From Citrobacter arsenatis (GTDB taxonomy: Bacteria; Pseudomonadota; Gammaproteobacteria; Enterobacterales; Enterobacteriaceae), in assembly GCF_004353845.1 (NCBI RefSeq), contig NZ_CP037864.1:1240001-1304000 (forward strand): a DNA stretch of 64,000 nt, given 5' to 3'. Made by a program: the position numbers and the translations under genes. Under the pieces are notes generated by a model. The model searched no databases. It saw only the letters and a program-made list of their open reading frames with translations, and was not told the origin of the DNA. Positions 16,462 to 25,356 of the stretch are shown here, piece by piece (position 1 is the first letter of the stretch; each line of letters begins with the position of its first letter).

Positions 16462-18442
16462 TTTTCAGCCCTGCCTTAGTAATCTCATCGAAATGCTGGT
16501 TTTCCAGTTTTTCGACTTCCGGGACCGGCACGTAGTAATCCACGTCTTCATCAAAGCTTTTCACAATCCAGCTGATGATCATGCCTGCGAAGCTTGCAAT
16601 CGCCAGCCACCAGATATGCCAGATCATGGCGAAACCAAACAGTGTTGCGAAGGCGGTAATGACGATACCGGCACCGCTGTTCTTCGGCATATGAATTTCT
16701 TCATAGTGCGCAGGCTGCTTGTACGCTTCACCTTTTTCTTTCATTTCCCAGAAGGCATCACGCTCGTGAACGTGCGGCACAACGGCAAAGTTGTAGAACG
16801 GAGGTGGGGAAGAGGTTGCCCACTCCAGCGTACGACCACCCCATGGGTCACCGGTCAGGTCACGGTTCTGCTCGCGGTCGCGAATAGACACGTAGATCTG
16901 AATCAGCTGGCACAGGATACCCAGTGCAATCAGCGCGGCGCCGCAGGCGGCAACAACCAGCATCGGATGGAACTGCGGGTCAATCTGCTGGCTGAGGCGA
17001 CGGGTCATCCCCATGAAGCCCAGCACGTACAGCGGCATAAATGCTACGAAGAAGCCGATGATCCAGAACCAGAATGCGCGTTTACCCCAGGTTTCGTTCA
17101 GCGTGAAGCCAAACGCTTTTGGCCACCAGTAGGTCATACCTGCGAAGCATCCAAAGACGACGCCGCCGATGATAACGTTATGGAAGTGCGCAATCAGGAA
17201 CAGACTGTTGTGCAGTACGAAGTCCGCACCCGGCACCGCCAGCAGTACGCCGGTCATGCCGCCGACTGAGAAGGTGACGATAAAGCCAATCGTCCACAGC
17301 ATCGCTGAGTGGAATACGATACGCCCCTGATACATGGTGAACAGCCAGTTGAAGATCTTCACCCCGGTCGGGATGGCGATAATCATGGTGGTAATACCGA
17401 AGAAGGCGTTTACGTTAGCGCCCGCACCCATGGTGAAGAAGTGGTGCAGCCAAACAACGAACGACAGAACGGTGATACACACGGTTGCCCACACCAGCGA
17501 GGTGTAACCAAACAGACGTTTACGCGAGAAGGTTGCCGCGATTTCGGAGAACACACCGAAGACTGGCAGAACCAGAATGTACACTTCCGGATGGCCCCAG
17601 GCCCAAATCAGGTTGATGTACATCATCATGTTGCCGCCCATATCGTTGGTAAAGAAATGGGTGCCCAGATAGCGATCCAGGGTCAGCAACGCGACGGTAA
17701 CCGTCAGGATTGGGAAAGAGGCGATAATCAGGATGTTCGCGCACAGAGATGCCCAGCTAAATACCGGCATCTTGAACATGGTCATTCCTGGCGCACGCAT
17801 CTTAATGATGGTCACAAAGAAGTTAATACCTGTCAGGGTAGTACCAATACCGGACAACTGGACTGCCCATATCCAATAGTCGACCCCGACGCTTGGACTG
17901 TACTCTATTCCCGAAAGTGGCGGGTAGGCCAGCCAACCGGTCTGTGCGAATTCACCCACGCCCAGAGACAGGTTAACCAGGATTACGCCGACAACGGTGA
18001 ACCAGAAGCTCAGGTTGTTCAGGAACGGGAATGCAACGTCACGAGCGCCGATCTGCAGCGGAACCACTAGGTTCATCAGACCGATAACAAATGGCATTGC
18101 CACGAAGAAGATCATAATCACGCCGTGAGCCGTGAAGATCTGGTCGTAGTGGTGAGGTGGCAGGAAGCCCGCTTCACCTGCAGAAGCCAGCGCTTGCTGA
18201 CTACGCATCATGATGGCGTCGGCAAAGCCACGAATCAACATGACGATTGCGACGATGACATACATGATGCCAAGGCGTTTGTGGTCAACAGAAGTCAGCC
18301 ACTCTTTCCACAGGTAGGTCCACTTACCGAAGTAAGTGATAAGGCCCAGTAAGGCCGCACCACCGATGATAATGGCAGCAATCGTAACCATGACAATAGG
18401 TTCATGGAACGGCACTGCATCCAGCGTCAATTTTCCGAACAT
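16451..18442 (-). CDS. cyoB: Cytochrome bo3 ubiquinol oxidase subunit I
   Basis: Catalytic subunit of the proton-pumping quinol oxidase; it binds heme B, heme O3 and CuB and reduces oxygen to water. It has 663 residues. The HPEVY motif with the CuB His-Tyr pair is in AWGHPEVYILVLPVFG, the other CuB histidines are in VVWLHHFFTMG, and heme ligands are in LIAHFHNVIIGGV. TAHGVIMIFF carries the low-spin heme ligand. Its 3' end overlaps cyoC and it follows cyoA by 19 bases. Confidence 0.99.
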   Translation of the reverse strand: MFGKLTLDAVPFHEPIVMVTIAAIIIGGAALLGLITYFGKWTYLWKEWLTSVDHKRLGIMYVIVAIVMLIRGFADAIMMRSQQALASAGEAGFLPPHHYDQIFTAHGVIMIFFVAMPFVIGLMNLVVPLQIGARDVAFPFLNNLSFWFTVVGVILVNLSLGVGEFAQTGWLAYPPLSGIEYSPSVGVDYWIWAVQLSGIGTTLTGINFFVTIIKMRAPGMTMFKMPVFSWASLCANILIIASFPILTVTVALLTLDRYLGTHFFTNDMGGNMMMYINLIWAWGHPEVYILVLPVFGVFSEIAATFSRKRLFGYTSLVWATVCITVLSFVVWLHHFFTMGAGANVNAFFGITTMIIAIPTGVKIFNWLFTMYQGRIVFHSAMLWTIGFIVTFSVGGMTGVLLAVPGADFVLHNSLFLIAHFHNVIIGGVVFGCFAGMTYWWPKAFGFTLNETWGKRAFWFWIIGFFVAFMPLYVLGFMGMTRRLSQQIDPQFHPMLVVAACGAALIALGILCQLIQIYVSIRDREQNRDLTGDPWGGRTLEWATSSPPPFYNFAVVPHVHERDAFWEMKEKGEAYKQPAHYEEIHMPKNSGAGIVITAFATLFGFAMIWHIWWLAIASFAGMIISWIVKSFDEDVDYYVPVPEVEKLENQHFDEITKAGLKNGN

Positions 18443-18461
18443 CGTATTCTTCCTCGGCCCC

Positions 18462-19409
18462 TTAGTGAGCGGATTCCGCGTGGCTCATGTCCATGCCTTC
18501 CATGCCTTCGTGTGCGCTGTGCTCACCTTCGGGTTGGGTCATGTCCATGCTCTTACCGTGAGCCATAAATTTGTTAATAACATCTTTAAACAAATCGGGT
18601 TTCACGTTGGAGAAGTATTCCACCTGGTTGTATTCGCTTGGCACAGCCACTTTTTCGAACGCAGCCATGTCGCTCATGGTGTTCGTGGACTGTTTAGCTT
18701 TAGCAACCCATTGGTCGAATTCGGCGCGGTCCTTTGTTGCGATAGCCTTGAACTTCATACCGGAGAAGCCTGGTCCGCTATAGCTTGCGGAGATACCATC
18801 ATAAGTACCGACTTCGTTGGCGATCAGATGCAGTCGAGTCTGCATACCGGCCATGGCATAAATCTGGCTACCCAGACGCGGGATAAAGAAGGAGTTCATC
18901 ACGGAGTTGGACGTCACTTTGAACTCAACCGGAGTATTCGCCGGGAAGGCGATTTCATTCACGGTAGCGATACCTTGTTCCGGATAGATGAAGAACCATT
19001 TCCAGTCCATGGAAACCACTTCGATGGTAATGGGCTTCTCGTCATGCGCCAGCGGTTTGCTTGGCTCAAGAGCGTGAGTGGTTTTCCAGGTCAGAACGGC
19101 AAGGAAAATGATGATTAAGATCGGCACCGTCCAGACCACAGCTTCCACTTTATTGGAGTGTGACCAGTTCGGGCTGTACTTCGCATCTTTATTGCTTGCA
19201 CGATACTTCCAGGCAAAACCAACAGCCATCAAGATGGCGGGAATAACGACAATCAACATCAGGCCAAATGCCGTCAGTATCAATGAACGTTGTTCCAGTC
19301 CAATCTGTCCTTTAGGGTCAAGCAGCGCAGAATTACAGCCACTGAGTAACGCAGTGCCTGCAATTAATGACAACCATCCCAAACTTTTATTGTATTTCCT
19401 GAGTCTCAT
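18462..19409 (-). CDS. cyoA: Cytochrome bo3 ubiquinol oxidase subunit II (lipoprotein)
   Basis: Subunit II, anchored by two membrane helices and a lipid, with a periplasmic cupredoxin domain that has lost the CuA site, as expected for a quinol oxidase. It has 315 residues. The N-terminal signal ends in a lipobox, LLSGCNSA (Cys25). The C-terminus is a His/Met-rich tail, MDMTQPEGEHSAHEGMEGMDMSH, that may bind metal. It is the first gene of the cyo operon; the 584-base gap upstream is the expected promoter region. Confidence 0.98.
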   Translation of the reverse strand: MRLRKYNKSLGWLSLIAGTALLSGCNSALLDPKGQIGLEQRSLILTAFGLMLIVVIPAILMAVGFAWKYRASNKDAKYSPNWSHSNKVEAVVWTVPILIIIFLAVLTWKTTHALEPSKPLAHDEKPITIEVVSMDWKWFFIYPEQGIATVNEIAFPANTPVEFKVTSNSVMNSFFIPRLGSQIYAMAGMQTRLHLIANEVGTYDGISASYSGPGFSGMKFKAIATKDRAEFDQWVAKAKQSTNTMSDMAAFEKVAVPSEYNQVEYFSNVKPDLFKDVINKFMAHGKSMDMTQPEGEHSAHEGMEGMDMSHAESAH

Positions 19410-19856
19410 TTAACGACCTCAATTCCACGGGACCGGGTGGCGTTTAAAGTGTGAGGGCATTTTACGGGAAGGTTACATTACTGTAAACATCTCTGGATCT
19501 GTGTTACTGGGTTCTGCCGTGCATGTCACATATGTTGCAATATATGTCGCTTGGTCTTTAAGAACCTGTTGCAACATCACGTTATAACGAAAGCGGGCAG
19601 GCGGGAGGCGTGCTGAGGGCAATTGGTATAACCAATGCGAAAATAAAACAATTGGTTAACAATTGATTATCAATAAAAAGACAATTTAGGAACAAAAAAT
19701 AAAACTGCTGCGGCTGAATCGAGTAAGGAAAATAGTATATATAAAAGGCGTCAATAATTTCCAAATTCTTTGGCGCACAAAATAACAAATAATATTTTTA
19801 GCGATTGGTGTTTATTTAGCCGTTATAATTACGTAGGGTGATTACAACGACCAAAT
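19410..19856 (-). promoter_or_regulatory. cyo promoter region with an ArcA-like direct repeat
   Basis: A long A+T-rich gap upstream of cyoA with no credible gene. On the minus strand AATTGTT occurs twice, 11 bases apart (19647-19664), the spacing of ArcA-box direct repeats. An ATTGGT-ATA-ACCAAT inverted repeat lies next to it at 19622-19636. ArcA and FNR repression of cyo is established in E. coli; assigning these exact repeats to ArcA is inference. I could not place the -35/-10 boxes with certainty. Confidence 0.5.
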
Positions 19857-19983
19857 ATGCTCGTCATACTTCAAGCTACGGGTGTGTTGGCTTTCCTCGC
19901 TCACCCCAGTCACTTACTTATGTAAGCTCCTGGGGATTTGCTGCGTCGCCGCCTTCCCGTAACTCGAATTATTTAGAGCATAA
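19857..19983. repeat. ERIC (IRU) element, complete
   Basis: A roughly 127-base imperfect palindrome carrying the ERIC core: CGCTCACCCCAGTCACTTAC, then ATGTAAGCTCCTGGGGAT, with outer ends ATATGCTCGTCATACTTCAAG and AACTCGAATTATTTAGAGC. It lies between cyoA and the ampG stop codon. Confidence 0.93.
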
Positions 19984-19993
19984 ATATGCAACG

Positions 19994-21469
19994 TCACGCC
20001 AGACGGGTTTTGCGCAGTGCCAGATAATCCAACAATCCACCAAAAACGACTCCACAGACCGCGACCACCACTGAGACTTCAAGCAGTTCCGGCAGGAAGG
20101 AGAACTTGGTGTAATCCAGCGCATTCATGATTAACAGCAACAACCAAGCCAGCAACAGGCAGCAGCCCACTACCAACGTCATTAAAGCCAGGCTGTACGC
20201 TCCACGAAATTCCGTGCGTGGTATAAAGCTTTCGTTTTGCCAGCTATGCTCCAACGTCTGACGACAAACCAGCAGCAGTATGAGGCCGGGGATCGCGGCA
20301 AACACGGAGAACAGATAAAACGTTGGCCATCCGTGCGCTTCGACAAACCAACCCGCTACTGGGCCAACGTAAACGCGACCAACGGCTGAAAGCGCGGAGA
20401 GCAGGGCGAACTGAGTCGCTGAGAAGGACTTATTGCACAGCGTCATTAATAAGGCGACAAACGCAGCCGTGCCCATTCCACCGCACAGGTTTTCAAAGAA
20501 GACGGCGGTCGCCATACTAAACATGTGTTTGTCAGTGATGGACAATAACCAATAACCCGCATTCGATGCCCCCTGCAGGATGCCGAAAATCAGCAAGGCG
20601 CGAAACAGCGAAAGGCGCTGCATCAGGATCCCGCCGTACAATGCGCCAACGATAGTGGCCAGCAGCCCAAGCGTCTTATTCACCACGCCAACTTCACCCG
20701 CATCAAACCCAACGCCGCGGATTAAAAAGGTGGTGGTCAAGCTCATGGCGAAAGCATCCCCAAGCTTATACAGCACAATCAGCAGCAGGATCAGCCAGGC
20801 GTTGTTACGACCAAAAAAGTCGCGCAGCGGGGCGACTACAGCCTGCTCCAGCGTTTTGGGCACCGGAATAGCATCAGTCGGTTCGGGCGCTAACAGAGTA
20901 GCGATGATACAAGGTATTAGCAGCGCCGCCATCAGCCAGTACATGCCCTGCCAGCCCAGCCAGCGATCGGCCATCCACAGGGCCAGCCCGCCGGAAACCA
21001 GCATCCCTAAACGATAGCCCAGCACGCTGATAGCCGCGCCGGTGCCGCGTTCTTCGGCGGGCAACACGTCGGTTTTCCAGGCATCAAAGACGATATCCTG
21101 CGATGCCGAGCAAAACGCGATCACCACCGCAAGCGCGGCCATCCAGCGCAGCTGCGTGCCAGGCTCCAGAAAGCCCATCGCGGCGATAGAAATCAGTAAC
21201 AGTACCTGGGTTGCCAGCAGCCAACCGCGACGTCGACCTAAAAACGGCGGCGTGTAGCGGTCCATTAGCGGGGACCAGAGGAACTTAAACACGTAGGCCT
21301 GGCCGACCAGAGAAAAGAAACCAATGGTTTTAAGATCGATATTCTCGACCGTCATCCACGCCTGAAGCGTACCCGAAGTCAGAGCGAGCGGTAAACCGGA
21401 GGCAAATCCCAGTATGAGCAGGATAGCTGAACGTGGTTGCTGAAAAATACGTAAGTAATGACTGGACAT
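19994..21469 (-). CDS. ampG: Muropeptide permease AmpG
   Basis: Inner-membrane MFS-type importer of GlcNAc-anhydroMurNAc peptides, the first step of peptidoglycan recycling and needed for signalling to AmpR where an inducible ampC exists. It has 491 residues as in E. coli, with many membrane spans. Family blocks are LGFASGLPLALTSGTLQAWM near residue 17, FLWSPLMDRYTPPFLGRRRGW, and the DIVFDAWKTDVLP segment. It follows yajG on the same strand after a 44-base gap, as in E. coli, so the two are probably cotranscribed. Confidence 0.98.
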   Translation of the reverse strand: MSSHYLRIFQQPRSAILLILGFASGLPLALTSGTLQAWMTVENIDLKTIGFFSLVGQAYVFKFLWSPLMDRYTPPFLGRRRGWLLATQVLLLISIAAMGFLEPGTQLRWMAALAVVIAFCSASQDIVFDAWKTDVLPAEERGTGAAISVLGYRLGMLVSGGLALWMADRWLGWQGMYWLMAALLIPCIIATLLAPEPTDAIPVPKTLEQAVVAPLRDFFGRNNAWLILLLIVLYKLGDAFAMSLTTTFLIRGVGFDAGEVGVVNKTLGLLATIVGALYGGILMQRLSLFRALLIFGILQGASNAGYWLLSITDKHMFSMATAVFFENLCGGMGTAAFVALLMTLCNKSFSATQFALLSALSAVGRVYVGPVAGWFVEAHGWPTFYLFSVFAAIPGLILLLVCRQTLEHSWQNESFIPRTEFRGAYSLALMTLVVGCCLLLAWLLLLIMNALDYTKFSFLPELLEVSVVVAVCGVVFGGLLDYLALRKTRLA

Positions 21470-21513
21470 GGGCTTCTATAGGCCCGACGAGCGCCGGGCC
21501 ATATGGGCAGAAA

Positions 21514-22092
21514 TTAACGAGCGTTCTGCTTGATGAAATCGTGAACGCTGGTGTCCTGAGACATATCAGCGATGGTGTCGGTCAGCACGCTGTTAACGGC
21601 GTCAGCGATATTTTTATTGGAGGCCTGCAGTGCGCCTTCAACAGAATAGCTTGCGCGGTAGTTTTTGGTCATCTTGTTGCCGTTAGCTGCGGTGGCAATG
21701 ATGGCGATGTCTGCCTTGGTGGCGATGTTATAACGCACGCTACCCTGAGACACGTCAGCATACAGCTGGCTAACAATGATTTGCAGGTTAACAGCACCGT
21801 TTGGCCCAATCATATAACCGCGCGCAGTCATCTGTTTTTCCAGCACTTCTTGCAGCAGGAAACGCAGATCGCGAGACGCGGTCAGGGTAACCAGCTGGTT
21901 GTCGCGGGTGACTTTTGCCAGTGCCTGATCCTGACGCTGGTCGGCACCGTTGATGCTAACGGTCACGCCCATCAGGCTTGGGTCCTGCTGCGGCAGAGTG
22001 ATTTTCGGGGAAACTTCAATAGTGGTCGGCGGCGTTGCGCATCCAGCTAACATAAACAGCGCGACAAACGGGACGAGGATTTTTTTAAACAT
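21514..22092 (-). CDS. yajG: Outer-membrane lipoprotein YajG
   Basis: Predicted lipoprotein of unknown function, 192 residues as in E. coli. The signal peptide ends at a lipobox, FMLAGCATPP (Cys18). Position +2 is Ala, so sorting to the outer membrane is expected. The mature part contains a YajG/DUF4156-like conserved region, VTLTASRDLRFLLQEVLEKQM. It is upstream of ampG and divergent from bolA. Confidence 0.93.
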   Translation of the reverse strand: MFKKILVPFVALFMLAGCATPPTTIEVSPKITLPQQDPSLMGVTVSINGADQRQDQALAKVTRDNQLVTLTASRDLRFLLQEVLEKQMTARGYMIGPNGAVNLQIIVSQLYADVSQGSVRYNIATKADIAIIATAANGNKMTKNYRASYSVEGALQASNKNIADAVNSVLTDTIADMSQDTSVHDFIKQNAR

Positions 22093-22398
22093 GCCAGGGC
22101 TCTCAGCGAATCTAAATTGTATGGTTGGAGAAAATTCCCGCCATCATAACATCGCCAACGATGAGGGGAAGTGGGTAACGCATGTAAATTCATTGTGTTG
22201 TCCGTTTTATGACTTTGTGGAGACCATAAACGGACTTTTTGCAATAAATCGAAGGGTGGATTCAGTGAACTTCATCCGTTTGGCTGAGAAAATCAGACAA
22301 ACGCTAATTTTTTGTTGCTAAGGTGTAATGGAAACGGTAAAAGCGGCTAGTATTTAAAGGGATGGGTGACATCTCAGCGTTGTCGGAGGAAAAATTTC
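22093..22398 (+). promoter_or_regulatory. yajG/bolA divergent region with the bolA gearbox promoter
   Basis: A 306-base gap between divergent yajG and bolA, with no gene seen. CGGCTAGTAT at 22344-22353 matches the E. coli bolA1p gearbox -10 element, which depends on RpoS and is active at slow growth and in stationary phase. The surrounding GTAATGGAAACGGTAAAAG also matches from memory. The bolA start lies 45 bases downstream. Confidence 0.75.
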
Positions 22399-22716
22399 AT
22401 GATGATTCGTGAGCAAATAGAAGAAAAATTAAGGGCAGCGTTCGAACCCGTGTTCCTCGAAGTTGTGGATGAAAGCTATCGTCACAATGTCCCGGCTGGT
22501 TCTGAAAGCCACTTTAAGGTTGTGCTGGTTAGCGATCGCTTTACAGGTGAACGTTTTCTTAATCGCCATCGGATGATTTACAGCACATTAACGACGGAGC
22601 TTTCCACAACCGTTCATGCGCTTGCCCTGCATACCTACACCATTAAGGAGTGGGAAGCGTTGCAGGATACGATTTTTGCATCGCCTCCGTGTCGTGGGGC
22701 GGGAAGCATCGCGTAA
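22399..22716 (+). CDS. bolA: Transcriptional/iron-sulfur regulator BolA
   Basis: Morphology and stress regulator with a class II KH-like fold; binds DNA and forms Fe-S complexes with monothiol glutaredoxin. From ATG 22399 (ATGATG) the product has 105 residues; 22402 is an equally possible start. GGAGGAAAAA lies just upstream. Conserved features are the VVDESYRHNVPAGSESHFKV block and HALALHTYTIKEWE with the conserved histidines. Expression should respond to the gearbox promoter at 22344. Confidence 0.97.
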   Translation: MMIREQIEEKLRAAFEPVFLEVVDESYRHNVPAGSESHFKVVLVSDRFTGERFLNRHRMIYSTLTTELSTTVHALALHTYTIKEWEALQDTIFASPPCRGAGSIA

Positions 22717-22769
22717 AAACGGATTTGCAACAACCGACGCTTTTCCAGTATGTTGCTACAGATTATGTG

Positions 22770-22797
22770 AAAACGGCCTGCGGGCCGTTTTGTTTTG
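22770..22797 (+). terminator. bolA terminator hairpin
   Basis: AAAACGGCC (22770-22778), loop TGCG, GGCCGTTTT (22783-22791), then GTTTTG. A strong symmetrical stem with a modest T-tract. Confidence 0.75.
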
Positions 22798-22884
22798 TCT
22801 GAATTCTGGGGCAGTCTTACAGTATTCAGACAAAAATTAGCCGGGAATTGTGAAAAAAGCCGCAGCAACGCGCGATAACCGTTC

Positions 22885-22913
22885 TCGACTCATAAAAGTG
22901 ATGCCGCTATAAT
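22885..22913 (+). promoter_or_regulatory. Probable sigma-70 promoter of tig
   Basis: TCGACT (22885-22890), a 17-base spacer and TATAAT (22908-22913), in the 344-base bolA-tig gap. It leaves a 5' leader of about 140 bases before tig. The same 12-base string TGCCGCTATAAT also lies upstream of clpX at 25248-25259. Apart from this promoter and the bolA terminator I see nothing in this gap. Confidence 0.65.
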
Positions 22914-23060
22914 GCGCGTCTTATTTTTCGGAATGTCTTCGGGATGATTCTGACGACAGGGAATGTGATTGCTTATGAGAACATCCCAGTTCCGCGAAGC
23001 CAACAACCTGTGCTTGCGGAGAAGAGTTGACCGAGCACTGTGATTTTTTGAGGTAACAAG

Positions 23061-24359
23061 ATGCAAGTTTCAGTTGAAACCACTCAAGGCCTTGGCCGCC
23101 GTGTAACGATTACTATCGCTGCTGACAGCATCGAGACCGCTGTGAAAAGCGAGCTGGTCAACGTAGCGAAGAAAGTGCGTATTGACGGTTTCCGCAAAGG
23201 AAAAGTACCGATGAATGTTGTTGCTCAGCGTTATGGTGCGTCTGTTCGCCAGGACGTTCTGGGCGACCTGATGAGCCGCAACTTCGTTGACGCGATCATC
23301 AAAGAAAAAATCAACCCGGCTGGCGCACCGAACTACGTTCCGGGCGAATACAAACTGGGTGAAGATTTTACTTACGCGGTAGAGTTCGAAGTTTACCCGG
23401 AAGTTGAGCTGACTGGTCTGGAAGCAATCGAAGTTGAAAAACCGGTTGTTGAAGTTACCGACGCTGACGTTGACGTGATGCTGGATACCCTGCGTAAGCA
23501 GCAGGCTACCTGGAAAGACAAAGACGGCGCTGCTGATGCAGAAGACCGTGTAACCATCGACTTCACCGGTTCTGTAGACGGCGAAGAGTTCGAAGGCGGC
23601 AAAGCGTCTGACTTCGTACTGGCGATGGGCCAGGGTCGTATGATCCCAGGCTTCGAAGAAGGCGTTAAAGGCCACAAAGCTGGCGAAGAGTTCACTATCG
23701 ACGTGACCTTCCCGGAAGAGTACCACGCTGAAAACCTGAAAGGTAAAGCCGCTAAGTTCGTTATCAACCTGAAGAAAGTTGAAGAACGCGAACTGCCGGA
23801 ACTGACTGAAGAATTCATCAAACGTTTCGGCGTTGAAGATGGTTCCGTAGCAGGCCTGCGCGCTGAAGTCCGTAAAAACATGGAACGCGAGCTGAAAGGC
23901 GCTGTGCGTAACCGCGTTAAGTCTCAGGCGATCGAAGGTCTGGTAAAAGCTAACGACATCGACGTACCGGCTGCTCTGATCGACAGCGAAATCGACGTTC
24001 TGCGTCGTCAGGCTGCACAGCGTTTCGGCGGCAACGAGAAACAAGCTCTGGAACTGCCGCGTGAACTGTTCGAAGAACAGGCTAAGCGTCGTGTAGTTGT
24101 TGGTCTGCTGCTGGGCGAAGTGATTCGTACCAACGAACTGAAAGCTGACGAAGATCGCGTTAAAGGCCTGATCGAAGAGATGGCTTCTGCTTACGAAGAT
24201 CCGAAAGAAGTTGTTGAGTTCTACAGCAAAAACAAAGAGCTGATGGACAACATGCGTAACGTCGCTCTGGAAGAGCAGGCTGTTGAAGCCGTTCTGGCGA
24301 AAGCGAAAGTGACTGAAAAAGCCACTTCCTTCAACGAACTGATGAACCAGCAGGCGTAA
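23061..24359 (+). CDS. tig: Trigger factor (ribosome-associated chaperone and prolyl isomerase)
   Basis: Binds ribosomal protein L23 at the exit tunnel and shields nascent chains; has peptidyl-prolyl isomerase activity. It has 432 residues as in E. coli. The ribosome-binding signature DGFRKGKVP lies at about residues 42-50, the FKBP-type isomerase domain at about 150-245 (DRVTIDFTGSVDGEEFEGG through FPEEYHAENLKGKAAKF), and the rest is the helical substrate cradle. AGGTAACAAG precedes the ATG. A strong terminator follows. Confidence 0.99.
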   Translation: MQVSVETTQGLGRRVTITIAADSIETAVKSELVNVAKKVRIDGFRKGKVPMNVVAQRYGASVRQDVLGDLMSRNFVDAIIKEKINPAGAPNYVPGEYKLGEDFTYAVEFEVYPEVELTGLEAIEVEKPVVEVTDADVDVMLDTLRKQQATWKDKDGAADAEDRVTIDFTGSVDGEEFEGGKASDFVLAMGQGRMIPGFEEGVKGHKAGEEFTIDVTFPEEYHAENLKGKAAKFVINLKKVEERELPELTEEFIKRFGVEDGSVAGLRAEVRKNMERELKGAVRNRVKSQAIEGLVKANDIDVPAALIDSEIDVLRRQAAQRFGGNEKQALELPRELFEEQAKRRVVVGLLLGEVIRTNELKADEDRVKGLIEEMASAYEDPKEVVEFYSKNKELMDNMRNVALEEQAVEAVLAKAKVTEKATSFNELMNQQA

Positions 24360-24394
24360 TTCGTCTCTTTTTTAGCACGAATTTCGTACGCAAG

Positions 24395-24425
24395 CCCGTC
24401 ACCTTTTGGTGGCGGGTTTTTTTTT
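24395..24425 (+). terminator. tig intrinsic terminator
   Basis: CCCGTCACC (24395-24403), loop TTTT, GGTGGCGGG (24408-24416), then nine T residues. One G-T wobble in the stem. Confidence 0.92.
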
Positions 24426-24497
24426 GTCACGCATTTTGCATGGGAAGAGTGCGAAAACAGCGTTTCAGTGTTAGCGTTACAACAAAAGATTGTTATG

Positions 24498-24527
24498 CTT
24501 GAATTATGGCGATGTCGTACCCATTAC
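24498..24527 (+). promoter_or_regulatory. Candidate heat-shock (sigma-32) promoter of clpP
   Basis: CTTGAA (24498-24503) and CCCATTAC (24520-24527) match the sigma-32 consensus CTTGAAA and CCCCATnT at about 16 bases apart, 80 bases upstream of clpP. Heat induction of clpPX is established in E. coli; the exact boxes are my assignment. Confidence 0.65.
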
Positions 24528-24606
24528 TGAGGGACTAGCTGATAATCCGTCCATAAGGTTACAATCAGCACAGCAGGTTTTTTCAAATTTTATCCAGGAG
24601 ACGGAA

Positions 24607-25230
24607 ATGTCATACAGCGGCGAACGAGATAACTTTGCACCCCATATGGCGCTGGTGCCGATGGTCATTGAACAGACCTCACGTGGTGAGCGCTCTTTTG
24701 ATATCTATTCTCGTCTACTTAAGGAACGCGTCATTTTTCTGACCGGCCAGGTCGAAGACCATATGGCTAACCTGATCGTGGCGCAGATGCTGTTCCTGGA
24801 AGCAGAAAACCCAGAAAAAGATATCTACCTGTACATCAACTCCCCTGGTGGGGTGATCACTGCCGGGATGTCTATCTATGACACCATGCAGTTTATTAAG
24901 CCGGACGTCAGCACCATTTGTATGGGCCAGGCGGCCTCAATGGGCGCGTTCCTGCTGACCGCCGGGGCGAAAGGTAAACGTTTTTGCCTGCCTAACTCTC
25001 GCGTCATGATCCACCAGCCTCTGGGCGGTTACCAGGGCCAGGCTACGGATATTGAAATTCATGCCCGTGAAATCCTAAAGGTAAAAGGGCGCATGAACGA
25101 ACTTATGGCGCATCATACGGGTCAATCTCTTGAGCAGATTGAACGTGATACTGAGCGCGATCGCTTCCTCTCCGCTTCTGAAGCGGTAGAGTACGGTCTG
25201 GTCGACTCGATTTTGACCCATCGTAATTAA
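24607..25230 (+). CDS. clpP: ATP-dependent Clp protease proteolytic subunit
   Basis: Serine protease that forms a double heptamer and works with ClpX or ClpA. ATG 24607 (MSYSGERDNFAPHM) gives 207 residues, the E. coli length; CAGGAGACGGAA is just upstream. The first 14 residues are the self-cleaved propeptide, ending before ALVPMVIEQ. The catalytic serine is in GQAASMGAFLL, the histidine in SRVMIHQPLGG, and the aspartate in the TERDRFLSASEA region. clpX follows after 126 bases. Confidence 0.99.
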   Translation: MSYSGERDNFAPHMALVPMVIEQTSRGERSFDIYSRLLKERVIFLTGQVEDHMANLIVAQMLFLEAENPEKDIYLYINSPGGVITAGMSIYDTMQFIKPDVSTICMGQAASMGAFLLTAGAKGKRFCLPNSRVMIHQPLGGYQGQATDIEIHAREILKVKGRMNELMAHHTGQSLEQIERDTERDRFLSASEAVEYGLVDSILTHRN

Positions 25231-25356
25231 TGCCCAGTGCGCAGGTGTGCCGCTATAATTACCTGGAGCGGCACAACGCTGACTAGCGTCTTGCGCCTGA
25301 GAATGGCATTTGCGTCGTCGTGTGCGGCACAAAGAACAAAGAAGAGGTTTTGACCC

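Noticed and set aside
16388..18070. Long plus-strand frames (293 and 253 codons) opposite cyoB
   Set aside because: Opposite a complete, conserved oxidase subunit; His/Gln/Asn-rich translations without membrane or domain signals.
19582..19788. 68-codon minus-strand frame upstream of cyoA
   Set aside because: Lies in the A+T-rich cyo regulatory region; composition (Phe/Leu/Ile/Tyr) reflects base composition and no ribosome binding site is seen.
23070..24044. 324-codon open frame antisense to tig
   Set aside because: Shadow of the highly expressed tig gene; no start signal and Phe/Val/Asn-rich composition.
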